From NCBI RefSeq assembly GCF_003203515.1, contig NZ_BGNG01000009.1, positions 112,557 through 176,556 on the forward strand: DNA of 64,000 nucleotides, given 5' to 3'. The notes beneath the pieces were generated by a model that saw only the letters and a list, made by a program, of their open reading frames with translations, did no database searches and had not been told where the DNA came from. Shown one piece after another: positions 28,166 to 37,534 of the stretch. A program made the translations under genes and the position numbers. Every line of letters begins with the position of its first letter. Position 1 is the first letter of the stretch. Origin of the DNA: Glaciecola sp. KUL10. GTDB lineage: Bacteria; Pseudomonadota; Gammaproteobacteria; Enterobacterales; Alteromonadaceae.

Positions 28166-29395
28166 TTAGTGCAGGACACGGGTTTTAATAGTCCCGTCGA
28201 TCTTCTCTAATTGAGTAAATGCCTCATCAGCTCTATCAGTATCCACGTCAACTACAACGTAACCAATATCTTCGTTAGTTTGCAAATATTGAGCAGCAAT
28301 ATTGATATTGTTTTCGGCAAATGCTTGGTTTATTTGAGTTAGCACACCTGGGTGGTTTTTGTGTATGTGCAGCAAACGCGAACGGCTAACATGCGATGGT
28401 AACGATACCTCAGGGAAATTGACTGCTGATAAAGTCGATCCATTGTCACTGTATTTTGCTAGCTTACCAGCAACTTCAATCCCGATATTTTGTTGAGCCT
28501 CTTGTGTACTGCCGCCTACATGAGGCGTCAGGATAACATTGTCGAATTTACGCAACGGTGACTCAAATTCTTCAGTGTTTGATTTTGGTTCAATAGGGAA
28601 CACATCAATTGCAGCGCCACTTAGCTTTCCAGATGCTAGTGCGTTTTCAAGCGCAGGGATATCGATAACAGTGCCACGTGCAGCGTTAATTAGAATCGCG
28701 CCTTGTTTCATAGCGCTAAGTTCTTTCTCACCAATCATATTTTGTGTATGGGTTGTTTCTGGAACATGCAGACTGACCACGTCTGAAGTATTTAATAACT
28801 TCTCTAAAGATCGTACTTGCATGGCGTTACCTAATACTAGTTTATCTTCGATATCATAAAATTGAACGCGCATACCTAAATGCTCGGCTAAAATACTCAA
28901 TTGTGTGCCAATATGACCATAACCAATAATACCGAGTGTCTTTCCACGAGCTTCGTAAGAACCAACAGCGCTCTTTTCCCATTCGCCTCTATGTGCTTTC
29001 GCATTTTTAGAGGGGACGCCTCTTAAAAGCAAGATCAACTGCCCCAGAACTAACTCAGCAACCGAGCGCGTATTTGAAAATGGAGCGTTGAAGACAGGAA
29101 TGCCGCGAATCAAGGTTGCTTTAAGGTCTACTTGGTTGGTGCCAATACAAAAACACCCAACCGCTACTAGCTTGTTAGCAGCTTCAATTACTTTTTCACT
29201 CAAATGAGTACGCGAACGAATACCAATAAAATGGACATCTTTGATCTTTTCAATAAGTTCGTCTTCAGGCAAAGAGGTTTTTAAGGATTCAATATTGTGG
29301 TAACCATTCGCTTTAAGGGTTTCAACTGCACTGGCATGAAGGCCTTCTAACAATAAAATTTTAATCTTTTCTTTTGGGAGTGACACTTTTGTCAT
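28166..29395 (-). CDS. serA: D-3-phosphoglycerate dehydrogenase SerA
   Basis: First enzyme of serine synthesis, oxidising 3-phosphoglycerate with NAD. The product is 409 residues, E. coli-like length: substrate-binding half with GIRSRTHLSE, Rossmann motif GYGHIGTQLSILAEHLGM, catalytic INAARGTVID and TPHVGGST with the active-site His, and a C-terminal ACT domain (about 335-409) that mediates serine feedback, including HKNHPGVLTQIN. It is downstream of rpiA on the same strand, the conserved serA-rpiA neighbourhood. Confidence 0.98.
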   Translation of the reverse strand: MTKVSLPKEKIKILLLEGLHASAVETLKANGYHNIESLKTSLPEDELIEKIKDVHFIGIRSRTHLSEKVIEAANKLVAVGCFCIGTNQVDLKATLIRGIPVFNAPFSNTRSVAELVLGQLILLLRGVPSKNAKAHRGEWEKSAVGSYEARGKTLGIIGYGHIGTQLSILAEHLGMRVQFYDIEDKLVLGNAMQVRSLEKLLNTSDVVSLHVPETTHTQNMIGEKELSAMKQGAILINAARGTVIDIPALENALASGKLSGAAIDVFPIEPKSNTEEFESPLRKFDNVILTPHVGGSTQEAQQNIGIEVAGKLAKYSDNGSTLSAVNFPEVSLPSHVSRSRLLHIHKNHPGVLTQINQAFAENNINIAAQYLQTNEDIGYVVVDVDTDRADEAFTQLEKIDGTIKTRVLH

Positions 29396-29546
29396 GAAAC
29401 AACAACCTTAAAAACGAAATTATAAAAACAGACATCTAGACGTCCGAGTAATATATCAAACTGCCGCTTGCTCGCAAAGTGGCAAAAGCTCATTTCTATG
29501 CGTTCTGATATACTATTTTTAGTATTTTTTGTGTGAATGATTATTT

Positions 29547-30200
29547 CTATGAATTCACCACACCTTGTTCTGTGCCAGTCAACACAATATCGGCGCCACG
29601 TTCAGCAAACAAACCGTTAGTAACAACGCCGACAATGCCATTGAGTTGTTGCTCTAATGCTCTAGGATCGACGATAGATAGGTTGTGCACATCTAAAATG
29701 ACGTTGCCGTTATCTGTAACTACTCCTTGCCTATAAACTGGGTCGCCACCAAGTTTAACTATTTCACGCGCAACATAGGACCTTGCCATTGGTATAACTT
29801 CAACTGGAAGTGGAAAATCACCTAACACATCGACGTTTTTTGTGTCGTCTATGATACAAATAAAGGTTTTTGCAACAGCCGCTACTATTTTTTCGCGCGT
29901 TAGTGCAGCTCCGCCGCCTTTGATCATGTGTTTATGTTTGGTAATTTCATCAGCCCCGTCGACGTAAATATCAAGCTTATCAACAGAATTTAAGTCGAAT
30001 ACCTCAATACCAAGTGCTTTTAGTCGCTGCGTTGAAGCATCTGAACTTGACACTGCGCCTTCAATCACATTTTTTTTACTCGCTAACGCATCAATAAAAT
30101 GATTAACAGTGGACCCTGTTCCAACACCAACGATCGTATCCGGTTGAACATATTCTATTGCCGCTTGCGCTGCAGTTTGCTTCTTTTGGTCTTGATTCAT
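29547..30200 (-). CDS. rpiA: Ribose-5-phosphate isomerase A
   Basis: Interconverts ribose 5-phosphate and ribulose 5-phosphate in the pentose phosphate pathway. The product is 217 residues. [15 protein letters not shown] near the N terminus is the phosphate loop; DGADEI and [14 protein letters not shown] carry the catalytic Asp, Glu and Lys. It follows fau by 39 bases on the same strand. Its product links to the ribokinase and nucleoside hydrolase encoded just upstream, which also deliver ribose 5-phosphate. Confidence 0.98.
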   Translation of the reverse strand: MNQDQKKQTAAQAAIEYVQPDTIVGVGTGSTVNHFIDALASKKNVIEGAVSSSDASTQRLKALGIEVFDLNSVDKLDIYVDGADEITKHKHMIKGGGAALTREKIVAAVAKTFICIIDDTKNVDVLGDFPLPVEVIPMARSYVAREIVKLGGDPVYRQGVVTDNGNVILDVHNLSIVDPRALEQQLNGIVGVVTNGLFAERGADIVLTGTEQGVVNS

Positions 30201-30239
30201 CTGAGCTTCCTTTTGAGGAGAGTTGCTATTCGATTTAAG

Positions 30240-30848
30240 TTAAAAATGATAAAGCTTAGTAGGCGTCATGATCCATTTTAATGGAATATCCCAAGCTTCA
30301 GTGGGCAACGATAGTGTTTTTTGAATATCATGAGCTAAACCAACCACCTTGGGGCTTGCTCGGTCTATGCAATCGTGCAGTGATGCCAACGTACGATCAT
30401 AAAACCCACCGCCCATTCCCAAACGGTTGCCAGCACCATCAAAAGCGACTAGTGGGGTAAATAAAACATCCAACGCTGCCAACGGACAGACATGTTGGCA
30501 ATTAAGTCTTGGCTCTTGAATACCAAAACCGTTAACCATCATCGCCGAGTCTTGGGTGTATTCAATAAAAAGTAAGTGACCATCAGAGAAAGGGTGCAGC
30601 ACAGGAAGGTAGACACTTATCCCGTTTTCCCACATGTGGTTAATAAGTGGTTGAGTGTCTAACTCACCGTCATTTGTCTTGTATATGGCGACCCGTTTTG
30701 CTGAAGCAAATACACCTGAGTCTTCGCACTGCTTAACAAGCGCTTGAGCAAAATGCGCCTGCTCTTCATTTGTTAGTCGGCGACGTCGCTCTCTGAAGGT
30801 TTGCCTCAGTGTATTTCGCAATTGTATTTGGGTGGGTTCTTGCGCCAT
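30240..30848 (-). CDS. fau: 5-formyltetrahydrofolate cyclo-ligase
   Basis: ATP-dependent enzyme (YgfA/Fau, MTHFS) that converts 5-formyl-THF to 5,10-methenyl-THF, rescuing folate tied up as a side product of one-carbon metabolism. The product is 202 residues: LRQTFRERRRRLT at the N terminus, DGELDTQPL, and the nucleotide-binding GMGGGFYDRTL. In E. coli it follows the 6S RNA gene directly; here ribokinase and a nucleoside hydrolase lie between ssrS and fau. Only five bases separate it from the nucleoside hydrolase, so it is probably now read with them. Confidence 0.95.
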   Translation of the reverse strand: MAQEPTQIQLRNTLRQTFRERRRRLTNEEQAHFAQALVKQCEDSGVFASAKRVAIYKTNDGELDTQPLINHMWENGISVYLPVLHPFSDGHLLFIEYTQDSAMMVNGFGIQEPRLNCQHVCPLAALDVLFTPLVAFDGAGNRLGMGGGFYDRTLASLHDCIDRASPKVVGLAHDIQKTLSLPTEAWDIPLKWIMTPTKLYHF

Positions 30849-30853
30849 ACGAA

Positions 30854-31795
30854 TTATAGAGCGTAGGTGTCGATAAATAACTTCGTTAATTCAGGATGAT
30901 CGACTTTTGTTGCAACCTTAGCACTTTTCGCTTCTGTCCATAAAGAGCTGGTGGTCGTTCCAAATGGCGCAAACACTGTTTGGCCTTTATTGAGCTCATC
31001 GGTTGAGATCCGCATGTTGCCATCAGTCATTTGAAACAACTCTGGGTTAGTCAAATAAGCGAGTGGAAACGCGTCATGAAAATAACACTGTTGAGTGTCT
31101 TTACCCTCTGAATAAAACGACATGTAAAATTGTGATGAGCGTTGTACAAAATCACCTAAAACAGCATTTTTTTCAGCTAATATATCAACGAAATTAGGTG
31201 GGAATGGAAGGTCGTAAGTCACGTCCAAGCCAAACATATTGATTTGCCAATCGGCCGAAAATACGATGTCCGCAGCGTGTGCATCATTCCAAATGTTGGC
31301 TTCGGCAACGGGTGTCACATTGCCTGGGACGAAAGCCGCACCGCCCATAATATTTACCGACTTTACGAGTTTAGGAAGTGCCGGTTCCAAACGCAATGCC
31401 AAGGCTAAGTTACCTAGTGGACCGACAGCAACAATTGTGACTTCGCCAGGGTTGGCTTTGACCGTATCAACTATAAATTGAGCGGCGCTTCTAGGATCTA
31501 ATTTACCTTTCGGTGCAGGGTGGTTTATGTTGCCAAAGCCATCATCACCATGCACAAAATGCGCGTAAGTAGACTCAGCCCCAATCCATGGTCGGGCAAC
31601 GCCCTTAGTGACAGGGATATCAACCTTCGCTAGTTCGCAAAGTGCAAGTGCATTTTGTGCAGACATGTCTACAGGCACGTTGCCAAACACAGTCGTTAAA
31701 CCTAAGACTTCAATATCTGGATGCTGAAAAGCGAAAAATATTGCCATTGCATCGTCGATGCCAGGATCAGTGTCTAAAATGATTTTATGTGCCAT
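30854..31795 (-). CDS. Inosine-uridine preferring nucleoside hydrolase family protein
   Basis: Hydrolyses ribonucleosides to base and ribose. The product is 313 residues with the calcium-binding N-terminal signature ILDTDPGIDDAMAIF, VPVTKG, GPLGNLALAL, MGGAA and the NIWNDAHAADIVF segment with a second metal-binding Asp. Specificity (purine, pyrimidine or both) cannot be read from sequence. It is paired with ribokinase 45 bases upstream on the same strand: hydrolase releases ribose, kinase traps it as ribose 5-phosphate, and rpiA two genes on isomerises it, a coherent nucleoside-salvage route. Confidence 0.93.
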   Translation of the reverse strand: MAHKIILDTDPGIDDAMAIFFAFQHPDIEVLGLTTVFGNVPVDMSAQNALALCELAKVDIPVTKGVARPWIGAESTYAHFVHGDDGFGNINHPAPKGKLDPRSAAQFIVDTVKANPGEVTIVAVGPLGNLALALRLEPALPKLVKSVNIMGGAAFVPGNVTPVAEANIWNDAHAADIVFSADWQINMFGLDVTYDLPFPPNFVDILAEKNAVLGDFVQRSSQFYMSFYSEGKDTQQCYFHDAFPLAYLTNPELFQMTDGNMRISTDELNKGQTVFAPFGTTTSSLWTEAKSAKVATKVDHPELTKLFIDTYAL

Positions 31796-31840
31796 GTAAC
31801 GTCGTACTCTTTAGTTAAATTCTGGTTTGTGCTTTGCTAA

Positions 31841-32737
31841 TTATTTGGGGTGGCGTAAAAACTGATTCACGTCATTTAAATCAGGAATCGATTGCGCAGC
31901 ACCACTTTTTGTTACAGATAGAGCTGATGCCGCACAAGCGAAGCTAAGCGCATCTGTTATATCTTGCTTTTGTTCAAGCCCGGCAAGGAAAAAACCAATA
32001 AACGTATCGCCAGCTGCGGTTGTATCAATTGCATTCACGACAAATGCTTCAACACTTACCTCTTGTTCTTTATTAAAAAAACAAGCGCCTTGCTTGCCCA
32101 AGGTAATCACAAAGTGGCTTTCAGGATAGCGTTCGAGCAAAGCGGCTTTGATATCGTTTAAGTTAACGAACCCGCTAATTTGTTCTGCTTCGATTTCGTT
32201 GAGGACAAATAAATCGACAAAGCTAAGTGGAAGCTCATTTACCGATGGCGTCATCGGTGCAGGGTTAAATACTATTTTCATTTTCTTATCGAAAGCGGCT
32301 TGCATCACTTGGTGCAACGCATTGATTTCATTTTGAATGAGTAAATAATCGCCTGCTTGAGCACTCGTCAATGCCTTGTCTATTTGTTGCGGACAAAACG
32401 TTTGATTTGCACCACCAAAAAGGATGATCGAGTTTTCAGCCTGTTCATCAACTTGAATAATTGCATGTCCACTTGCAACGTCATCACATAACCTGACCAA
32501 CGAACAATCGACGCCATAGCTTTGCATTTGCTCTACAAATCTTATGTCGCCTTTATTGACAGCGCCCACATGCTTGACGTCTACCCCAGCTTTGGCTAAT
32601 GCAATTGACTGATTCGCCCCTTTACCGCCAAGGACCGATTGAAAATGAGTTGAGGATAAGGTTTCGCCAGGTTTTACTAGATGAGGTACCTGGTATACAA
32701 AATCTATGTTAATCGAACCAAAATTAAAGACTGACAT
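31841..32737 (-). CDS. rbsK: Ribokinase (PfkB family)
   Basis: Phosphorylates ribose at O5. The product is 298 residues: N-terminal GSINIDFVYQV, substrate-binding GGKGANQSIALAKAG (PfkB signature 1), VFNPAPM, LNEIEAEQISG, and signature 2 DTTAAGDTFIGFFLAG with the catalytic Asp. The best fit is ribokinase, although other sugar specificity in PfkB enzymes is possible. It lies 30 bases downstream of the ssrS 3' end, where fau usually is, and is paired with a nucleoside hydrolase. No rbs transport genes are present, so the ribose probably comes from nucleosides (inference). Confidence 0.9.
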   Translation of the reverse strand: MSVFNFGSINIDFVYQVPHLVKPGETLSSTHFQSVLGGKGANQSIALAKAGVDVKHVGAVNKGDIRFVEQMQSYGVDCSLVRLCDDVASGHAIIQVDEQAENSIILFGGANQTFCPQQIDKALTSAQAGDYLLIQNEINALHQVMQAAFDKKMKIVFNPAPMTPSVNELPLSFVDLFVLNEIEAEQISGFVNLNDIKAALLERYPESHFVITLGKQGACFFNKEQEVSVEAFVVNAIDTTAAGDTFIGFFLAGLEQKQDITDALSFACAASALSVTKSGAAQSIPDLNDVNQFLRHPK

Positions 32738-32767
32738 TTAAGAATCTCAAGCTAAGCAATTTAAAAA

Positions 32768-32957
32768 TTTGGTGCCACCCAAAATGCCGCCGTACATTTT
32801 TCGTCCGTGTGCCGACAAGGACACGGTGGATGTATCATCACTGCCGTAGGTTTCTCGATACAAGTCGAGCTTACGCAATAGCAGTGGAATCAACTTCCGG
32901 GGTTTATAGCATCGGCCAGGAACATGAAATGCACTAGCAAACATTTCAGGCGACTAA
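32768..32957 (-). ncRNA. ssrS: 6S RNA
   Basis: Regulatory RNA that binds sigma-70 RNA polymerase and mimics an open promoter. On the minus strand the 5' part reads CCTGAAATGTTTGC, then CCTGGCCGATGCTAT, matching E. coli CTGAGATGTTCGC and CCTGAGCCGATATT; the 3' part CGGCGGCATTTTGGG matches CGGCGGCATCTCGG. The ends pair: 32942-32953 with 32775-32786 gives about 12 continuous pairs including wobbles, the closing stem of 6S. Length is about 190 nt; ends are approximate. Position between ygfB and fau is the conserved one, though zapA is missing upstream. The open reading frame seen here is a shadow. Confidence 0.88.
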
Positions 32958-33189
32958 GTCTGAACGTCGTGCGCTAGGAGGCGGAGTTTACACGATATGA
33001 ATCCGTGATAGAAGCAAATTAGACAAAGAAGCTTGAAGATATGATGGTACTTAGGTTCCGTTTAATTAACTCGACGGGTGTCGTTTTTCTTTAATATTTG
33101 TCGCCGCGAACAGCTTTAATTACTTTACTCTTTAGGCCCTTAGTATTTTTCTGCTAAACTCCCAACATCATAAGAATGTAGGAATGCAA

Positions 33190-33756
33190 GTGTCAGACTC
33201 AAGCACCCAATACGAGCACTATAGCTCACTCTTATCTCAAGAAAATATTATTGTTGACGCCGCTGAGATTCAAGGGATTTTATGCGGTATGCTCAGTGGT
33301 GGTATGGATACAAATGACCAGACTTGGATTGAAGCGTTAAGTGACGTGGTCAACCAAGGCGAGGCGTTTGCCCCCAAAGCAAAAAACTCAGTAATCGACT
33401 TATTTAATGAGACATGTCAGCAGCTAATAGAGGCTGATTTTGCTTTGACCCTTTGTCTGCCAGATGATAACGCACCTATAAATGAACGTGGTACAGCTTT
33501 ATTGCAGTGGGTTCAGGGGTTTCTCCTTGGTTTTGGTCTACATCAAGCAGACCTCACTAATTGCTCGCAAGATGTAAAAGAAGGGTTGGAAGACTTTTCC
33601 GAAATCGCACGTATGGATGAAGAAATGACCGAAGACGAAGAATCGGAGCAGGCACTTTTTGAAGTCATGGAATACGTAAGAATTACAGCAATGCTATGCT
33701 TTAATGAGTTGGGCAAATCACCATTAGAATCTGATGCCGAACCTTCGGTACATTAG
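33190..33756 (+). CDS. ygfB: UPF0149 family protein YgfB
   Basis: YgfB/YecA-family protein of about 188 residues. Blocks typical of the family are AEIQGILCGMLSGG, LPDDNAPINERGTALLQWVQGFLLGFG and EVMEYVRITAMLCFNE. Homologues elsewhere act as regulatory proteins, but the role here is unknown. I prefer GTG 33190: TAGGA at 33179-33183 is six bases from it, whereas it directly abuts the ATG at 33184. It heads the ygfB-pepP-ubiH-ubiI cluster, with a nine-base gap to pepP. Confidence 0.92.
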   Translation: MSDSSTQYEHYSSLLSQENIIVDAAEIQGILCGMLSGGMDTNDQTWIEALSDVVNQGEAFAPKAKNSVIDLFNETCQQLIEADFALTLCLPDDNAPINERGTALLQWVQGFLLGFGLHQADLTNCSQDVKEGLEDFSEIARMDEEMTEDEESEQALFEVMEYVRITAMLCFNELGKSPLESDAEPSVH

Positions 33757-33765
33757 ACCATTATT

Positions 33766-35097
33766 ATGAATCACGGGCCAATTTCTCCACTTTCCAACGA
33801 AGACTTTAAGCAGCGTCGTAGCGAACTACTTAGCCGATGTCTACCCAATAGTCTATGCATTATTCCAGCTGCTAGTCTAGTCAAAAGAAGCAATGATACT
33901 GAGTATGCCTTCAGACAAGATAGTGACTTTTGGTATTTAACTGGATTTAACGAGCCTGAAGCTGTTTTGCTATTATCTAACTCCGATGATTACAACGGAC
34001 AAATGAGCATGGTATTTGTGCAGCCTACAGATGCGTTTGCCGAAGTATGGCACGGTCGACGTTTGGGTGTGCGCAATGCGGCTAATACGCTTGGTGTTGA
34101 TTATGCTCATAGCGTTGAAGAGCTTGATGAGCATTTGACCGACATTGTGGATGGCCACCACCAGTTATATTTTGCAAGCAAAGCAAACCCAAGGGCTGAT
34201 GACTTTATTGAATTTGCAATTGAAAGTTGTCGCAGTGCACCCAAGCAATCAAAAGCCGCACCTCATGCAATATGTGATATTCGTCCAATTCTTCATGGTA
34301 TGCGGTTGATTAAATGCGAAAAAGAAATAGAGATTTTGAAGCGCGCGGCTGAAATTTCAGCTGAAGCGCATATCAGAGCAATGAAGTACGCCTATGCAGG
34401 TTGTAATGAATTTGAGCTTGAAGCCGAAATTAAACATGAATTTGCTATCAAAGGCGCTAAGCATGAAGCTTATCACTCTATTGTTGGTGGCGGCGAGAAT
34501 GCATGTATTTTGCACTATACCGAAAATAATCAAGCGATTGCCGATGGCGAGCTTGTGTTGATTGATGCGGGGTGCGAATTACACGGTTATGCAGCGGATA
34601 TTACTCGAACGTTTCCTGTTAACGGGCAGTTTACTGAAGCTCAAAAGGCGCTTTATCAACTTGTCTTGGATTCACAGTATGCAGCGCTTGAGGCTCTAAA
34701 GCCAGGTAACACAATCGCTCAAGGGATGAGTGCTGCGGTCAGAGTGATAACAGAAGGACTGATTGAACTCGGTATTTTGCAAGGTGATTTAGATGAAAAC
34801 CTTGAAGATGAAACATGGAAAGCTTTTTTTATGCATGGGCTGGGGCATTGGTTAGGTTTAGACGTGCATGACGTGGGCGTATATAAGTCAAAAGGGAAAG
34901 ACTGTCCCTTGGTGCCAGGAATGGTAATGACCGTTGAACCTGGCCTTTATATTCCATCAAGTGCCAAAGTGGCTCCTCAATTCAAAGGCATCGGCATTCG
35001 CATTGAAGATGATATTGTGATTACTGAATCAGGTCATAAGGTCCTGACTAGCAAAGTCCCTAAGCGCATAGAAGACATCGAGGCTTTGATGTCGTGA
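33766..35097 (+). CDS. pepP: Xaa-Pro aminopeptidase PepP
   Basis: Aminopeptidase P of family M24, releasing N-terminal residues before proline. The product is 443 residues: N-terminal AMP_N domain with FRQDSDFWYLTGFNEP, then the pita-bread domain with metal ligands LIDAGCELHGYAADITRTF (two Asp), HGLGHWLGLDVHD (His), VEPGLYI (Glu) and GIRIEDD (Glu). It overlaps the ubiH start by four bases (GTGA), indicating translational coupling in the ygfB-pepP-ubiH-ubiI operon. Confidence 0.97.
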   Translation: MNHGPISPLSNEDFKQRRSELLSRCLPNSLCIIPAASLVKRSNDTEYAFRQDSDFWYLTGFNEPEAVLLLSNSDDYNGQMSMVFVQPTDAFAEVWHGRRLGVRNAANTLGVDYAHSVEELDEHLTDIVDGHHQLYFASKANPRADDFIEFAIESCRSAPKQSKAAPHAICDIRPILHGMRLIKCEKEIEILKRAAEISAEAHIRAMKYAYAGCNEFELEAEIKHEFAIKGAKHEAYHSIVGGGENACILHYTENNQAIADGELVLIDAGCELHGYAADITRTFPVNGQFTEAQKALYQLVLDSQYAALEALKPGNTIAQGMSAAVRVITEGLIELGILQGDLDENLEDETWKAFFMHGLGHWLGLDVHDVGVYKSKGKDCPLVPGMVMTVEPGLYIPSSAKVAPQFKGIGIRIEDDIVITESGHKVLTSKVPKRIEDIEALMS

Positions 35098-36293
35098 GTG
35101 CTGAAGCTTTGCAAAAAGTAGACGTAATAATAGCCGGTGGTGGCGTGGTAGGACTCAGTGCTGCACTAGCCATCGCCAACCATACAAACTTTAAGGTGGC
35201 TGTTGTCGAGGCCTTCTCTGTGACCTCTCAAAATACATCAGATCTTAATGTTGCCCTTGGACATCCCAGTTTTGATGCACGCGTTGTTGCGCTCGCAAAG
35301 CAATCTTATCTTCAGTTGCAACGATTTGGTGTTCAGGTCGATAGGGTCGATCTGTGTCCAATTAAACATATTCATGTTTCTGACCGCGGTCACCTTGGCC
35401 AAGTGAAGTTAGAAGAAAAAGATCCAATGGGCTACGTGGTTGCCCTACAACACTTAGGGGCGCAACTGCAAAATCAGGTAGAAAAGCATTCAAATATTAG
35501 CCTTTATCAACCGGATAAAATACGGTCTATTACTCAAGAACCTGGCGCAATTGAGTGTCGGTGTGAATCTGTCGCTTTAAGGGGAAAATTACTCTTGGTA
35601 GCAGAGGGCGCTACTTCTACGACCAAATCTTTGTTAAACATCAGTAATCACGTTGTGGACTATGAACAAACGGCAATTATTGCGAATGTTGAAGCCCAAC
35701 GTCCACACCACAATCAAGCGTTTGAACGATTTACTTCACAAGGCCCTCTCGCGCTGTTGCCAATGAATGGCGGCAATGCAAACAGGCTATCCATGGTATG
35801 GACACTTGATAGTAGTAAAGCGAACGATATATTAAGCCTGACAAATACTGCGTTTTTAGACGCGTTACGTCGATTGTTTTCGGACAAGTTGGGGCGATTT
35901 TTAGCGTGTTCAGACAAGGTCAGTTATCCGCTTAAATTAACGACTGCGAGTGACTTTATTCATCACCGCGCTATTTGTTTGGGGAATGCCGCTCAAAGCC
36001 TACACCCTATCGCTGGACAAGGTTTTAACCTAGGGGTGCGAGATATAGACGCGTTGCTAGATGTATTAAAAGATGGTCAATATGCGCTTGGTAGTTTTCA
36101 TCAATTAAAGCGTTATCGCGAATTAAGAGCGCCAGACAAACAATCTGTTGTGACTGCGACAAATGCGCTTGTGAAGGTTTTTTCTAATCAATACTTGCCC
36201 TTGATAGTGGGCAGAAACTTAGGATTATTGGGGTTGAATCAATCTACTTTATTCAAGCAACAGTTTGTTAAATTTGCAATGGGTGAGCGTTGA
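35094..36293 (+). CDS. ubiH: 2-octaprenyl-6-methoxyphenol hydroxylase UbiH
   Basis: FAD monooxygenase of ubiquinone synthesis. The product is 399 residues: dinucleotide fold IIAGGGVVGLSAALA, the FDARVVALA substrate-side segment, and the second FAD motif LGNAAQSLHPIAGQGFNLGVRD. Order after pepP and before ubiI identifies it as UbiH; UbiH, UbiI and UbiF are similar, so the identity rests partly on context. The start is GTG, overlapping the pepP stop by four bases. It ends overlapping the ubiI ATG by one base. Confidence 0.93.
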   Translation: MSAEALQKVDVIIAGGGVVGLSAALAIANHTNFKVAVVEAFSVTSQNTSDLNVALGHPSFDARVVALAKQSYLQLQRFGVQVDRVDLCPIKHIHVSDRGHLGQVKLEEKDPMGYVVALQHLGAQLQNQVEKHSNISLYQPDKIRSITQEPGAIECRCESVALRGKLLLVAEGATSTTKSLLNISNHVVDYEQTAIIANVEAQRPHHNQAFERFTSQGPLALLPMNGGNANRLSMVWTLDSSKANDILSLTNTAFLDALRRLFSDKLGRFLACSDKVSYPLKLTTASDFIHHRAICLGNAAQSLHPIAGQGFNLGVRDIDALLDVLKDGQYALGSFHQLKRYRELRAPDKQSVVTATNALVKVFSNQYLPLIVGRNLGLLGLNQSTLFKQQFVKFAMGER

Positions 36294-37525
36294 TGAGCAT
36301 AAAAACGGTTGATGTTATAGTTGTTGGGGCCGGCATCGTGGGTATGGCGCTAGCAGTTGCACTTAAGCAAGCCGGGATCGATGTTGGCGTATTAGATAAA
36401 AATACCTTGGTACCTTCGGTCGATGGAGATGCGAACCAAAATCCCCCTAATTATCATCCCAGAGTGAGCGCAATTAGTCTTGCTAGCCAAAACCTATTCG
36501 AAACTTTAGGCGTTTGGGAGAGGATCGTTCGAAAAGCACCGTATACACAAATGGATGTATGGGAAGACCAAGCGTTTGGAAGAATCAGTTTTGACGCAAG
36601 TGAAACCAACGCTGCTCACTTGGGTCATATTATAGAAAACCAACAAATCACCGATGCGCTAATCAATCAAGCCCAGGCTATTGGCGTGAAATTATTTTTG
36701 GGATGTGAAATCTCAAAGATTGAAAAAGACGATCATAGACAATGCGTGACCATCTCGACTCAAGATCAAGGCCTTATTCAAGCTCAGTTGCTCGTGGGTG
36801 CAGACGGTGGACAATCCTTTGTTAGGCGGTACTTTAATTTTCCGATGACCTTTTGGAGCTATGATCACCTTGCAATCGTAGCCAATGTTAGAACAGATAA
36901 CGCGCACAAGAATATCGCTCGACAAGCGTTTTCTAAATTTGGTCCGTTGGCATTTTTACCATTACAAGATGAGCACTACAGTTCAATCGTATGGTCTCAA
37001 ACAACACTTGAAGCCCAACGATTACTTTCATTGTCAGAAAAGGAATTTTGCCAATCCTTGCAAGTGGCCATTGACAATGAGTTAGGTAACGTCAAATTGG
37101 CAAGCAAACAATTTTCATATCCCCTTAAAATGCAATATGTCCGACAATGGGCACAAAATGGCGTGGTGTTAGCAGGTGACGCCGCTCATACCATTCACCC
37201 TTTGGCTGGACAGGGGGCCAATTTAGGGTTACTCGACGCGGCTGCTTTAGTCGACGAATTAGCCGCTTTAAAGGCTAAACAAAAGCCGTTTTATCTTCAT
37301 AAAAATTTGCGTGCTTACGAGCGTTGGCGCAAAGCTGATGCTGTTAAAGTGATAGCAACGATGGAAGGTTTTAAACAAGTTTTTGACGGCAACAATGACC
37401 TAAAAAAATTGGCCAGAAACTGTGGTCTAGGGATAGCATCAAGGGTCACACCGATTAAGCGGTTTTTTATTCAACAAGCAACGGGCGGAAGTGGTAACTT
37501 GCCAACTTTGGTGGTTAAATCATAA
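36293..37525 (+). CDS. ubiI: 2-octaprenylphenol hydroxylase UbiI (VisC)
   Basis: FAD monooxygenase that hydroxylates C5 of the ubiquinone ring. The product is 410 residues: VIVVGAGIVGMALAVAL at the N terminus, HPRVSAISLAS, VGADGGQSFVRR (the DG motif) and GDAAHTIHPLAGQGANLGLLD. Paralogue of the preceding ubiH. ATG 36293 overlaps the ubiH TGA; a TTG one codon earlier is the only longer reading. It is the last gene of the operon, facing a DMT exporter gene ten bases away. Confidence 0.93.
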   Translation: MSIKTVDVIVVGAGIVGMALAVALKQAGIDVGVLDKNTLVPSVDGDANQNPPNYHPRVSAISLASQNLFETLGVWERIVRKAPYTQMDVWEDQAFGRISFDASETNAAHLGHIIENQQITDALINQAQAIGVKLFLGCEISKIEKDDHRQCVTISTQDQGLIQAQLLVGADGGQSFVRRYFNFPMTFWSYDHLAIVANVRTDNAHKNIARQAFSKFGPLAFLPLQDEHYSSIVWSQTTLEAQRLLSLSEKEFCQSLQVAIDNELGNVKLASKQFSYPLKMQYVRQWAQNGVVLAGDAAHTIHPLAGQGANLGLLDAAALVDELAALKAKQKPFYLHKNLRAYERWRKADAVKVIATMEGFKQVFDGNNDLKKLARNCGLGIASRVTPIKRFFIQQATGGSGNLPTLVVKS

Positions 37526-37534
37526 TTGACGATA

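Noticed and set aside
32747..32944. 65-codon minus-strand reading frame
   Set aside because: It lies inside the 6S RNA gene, whose conserved ends and closing stem explain the sequence; no ribosome site.
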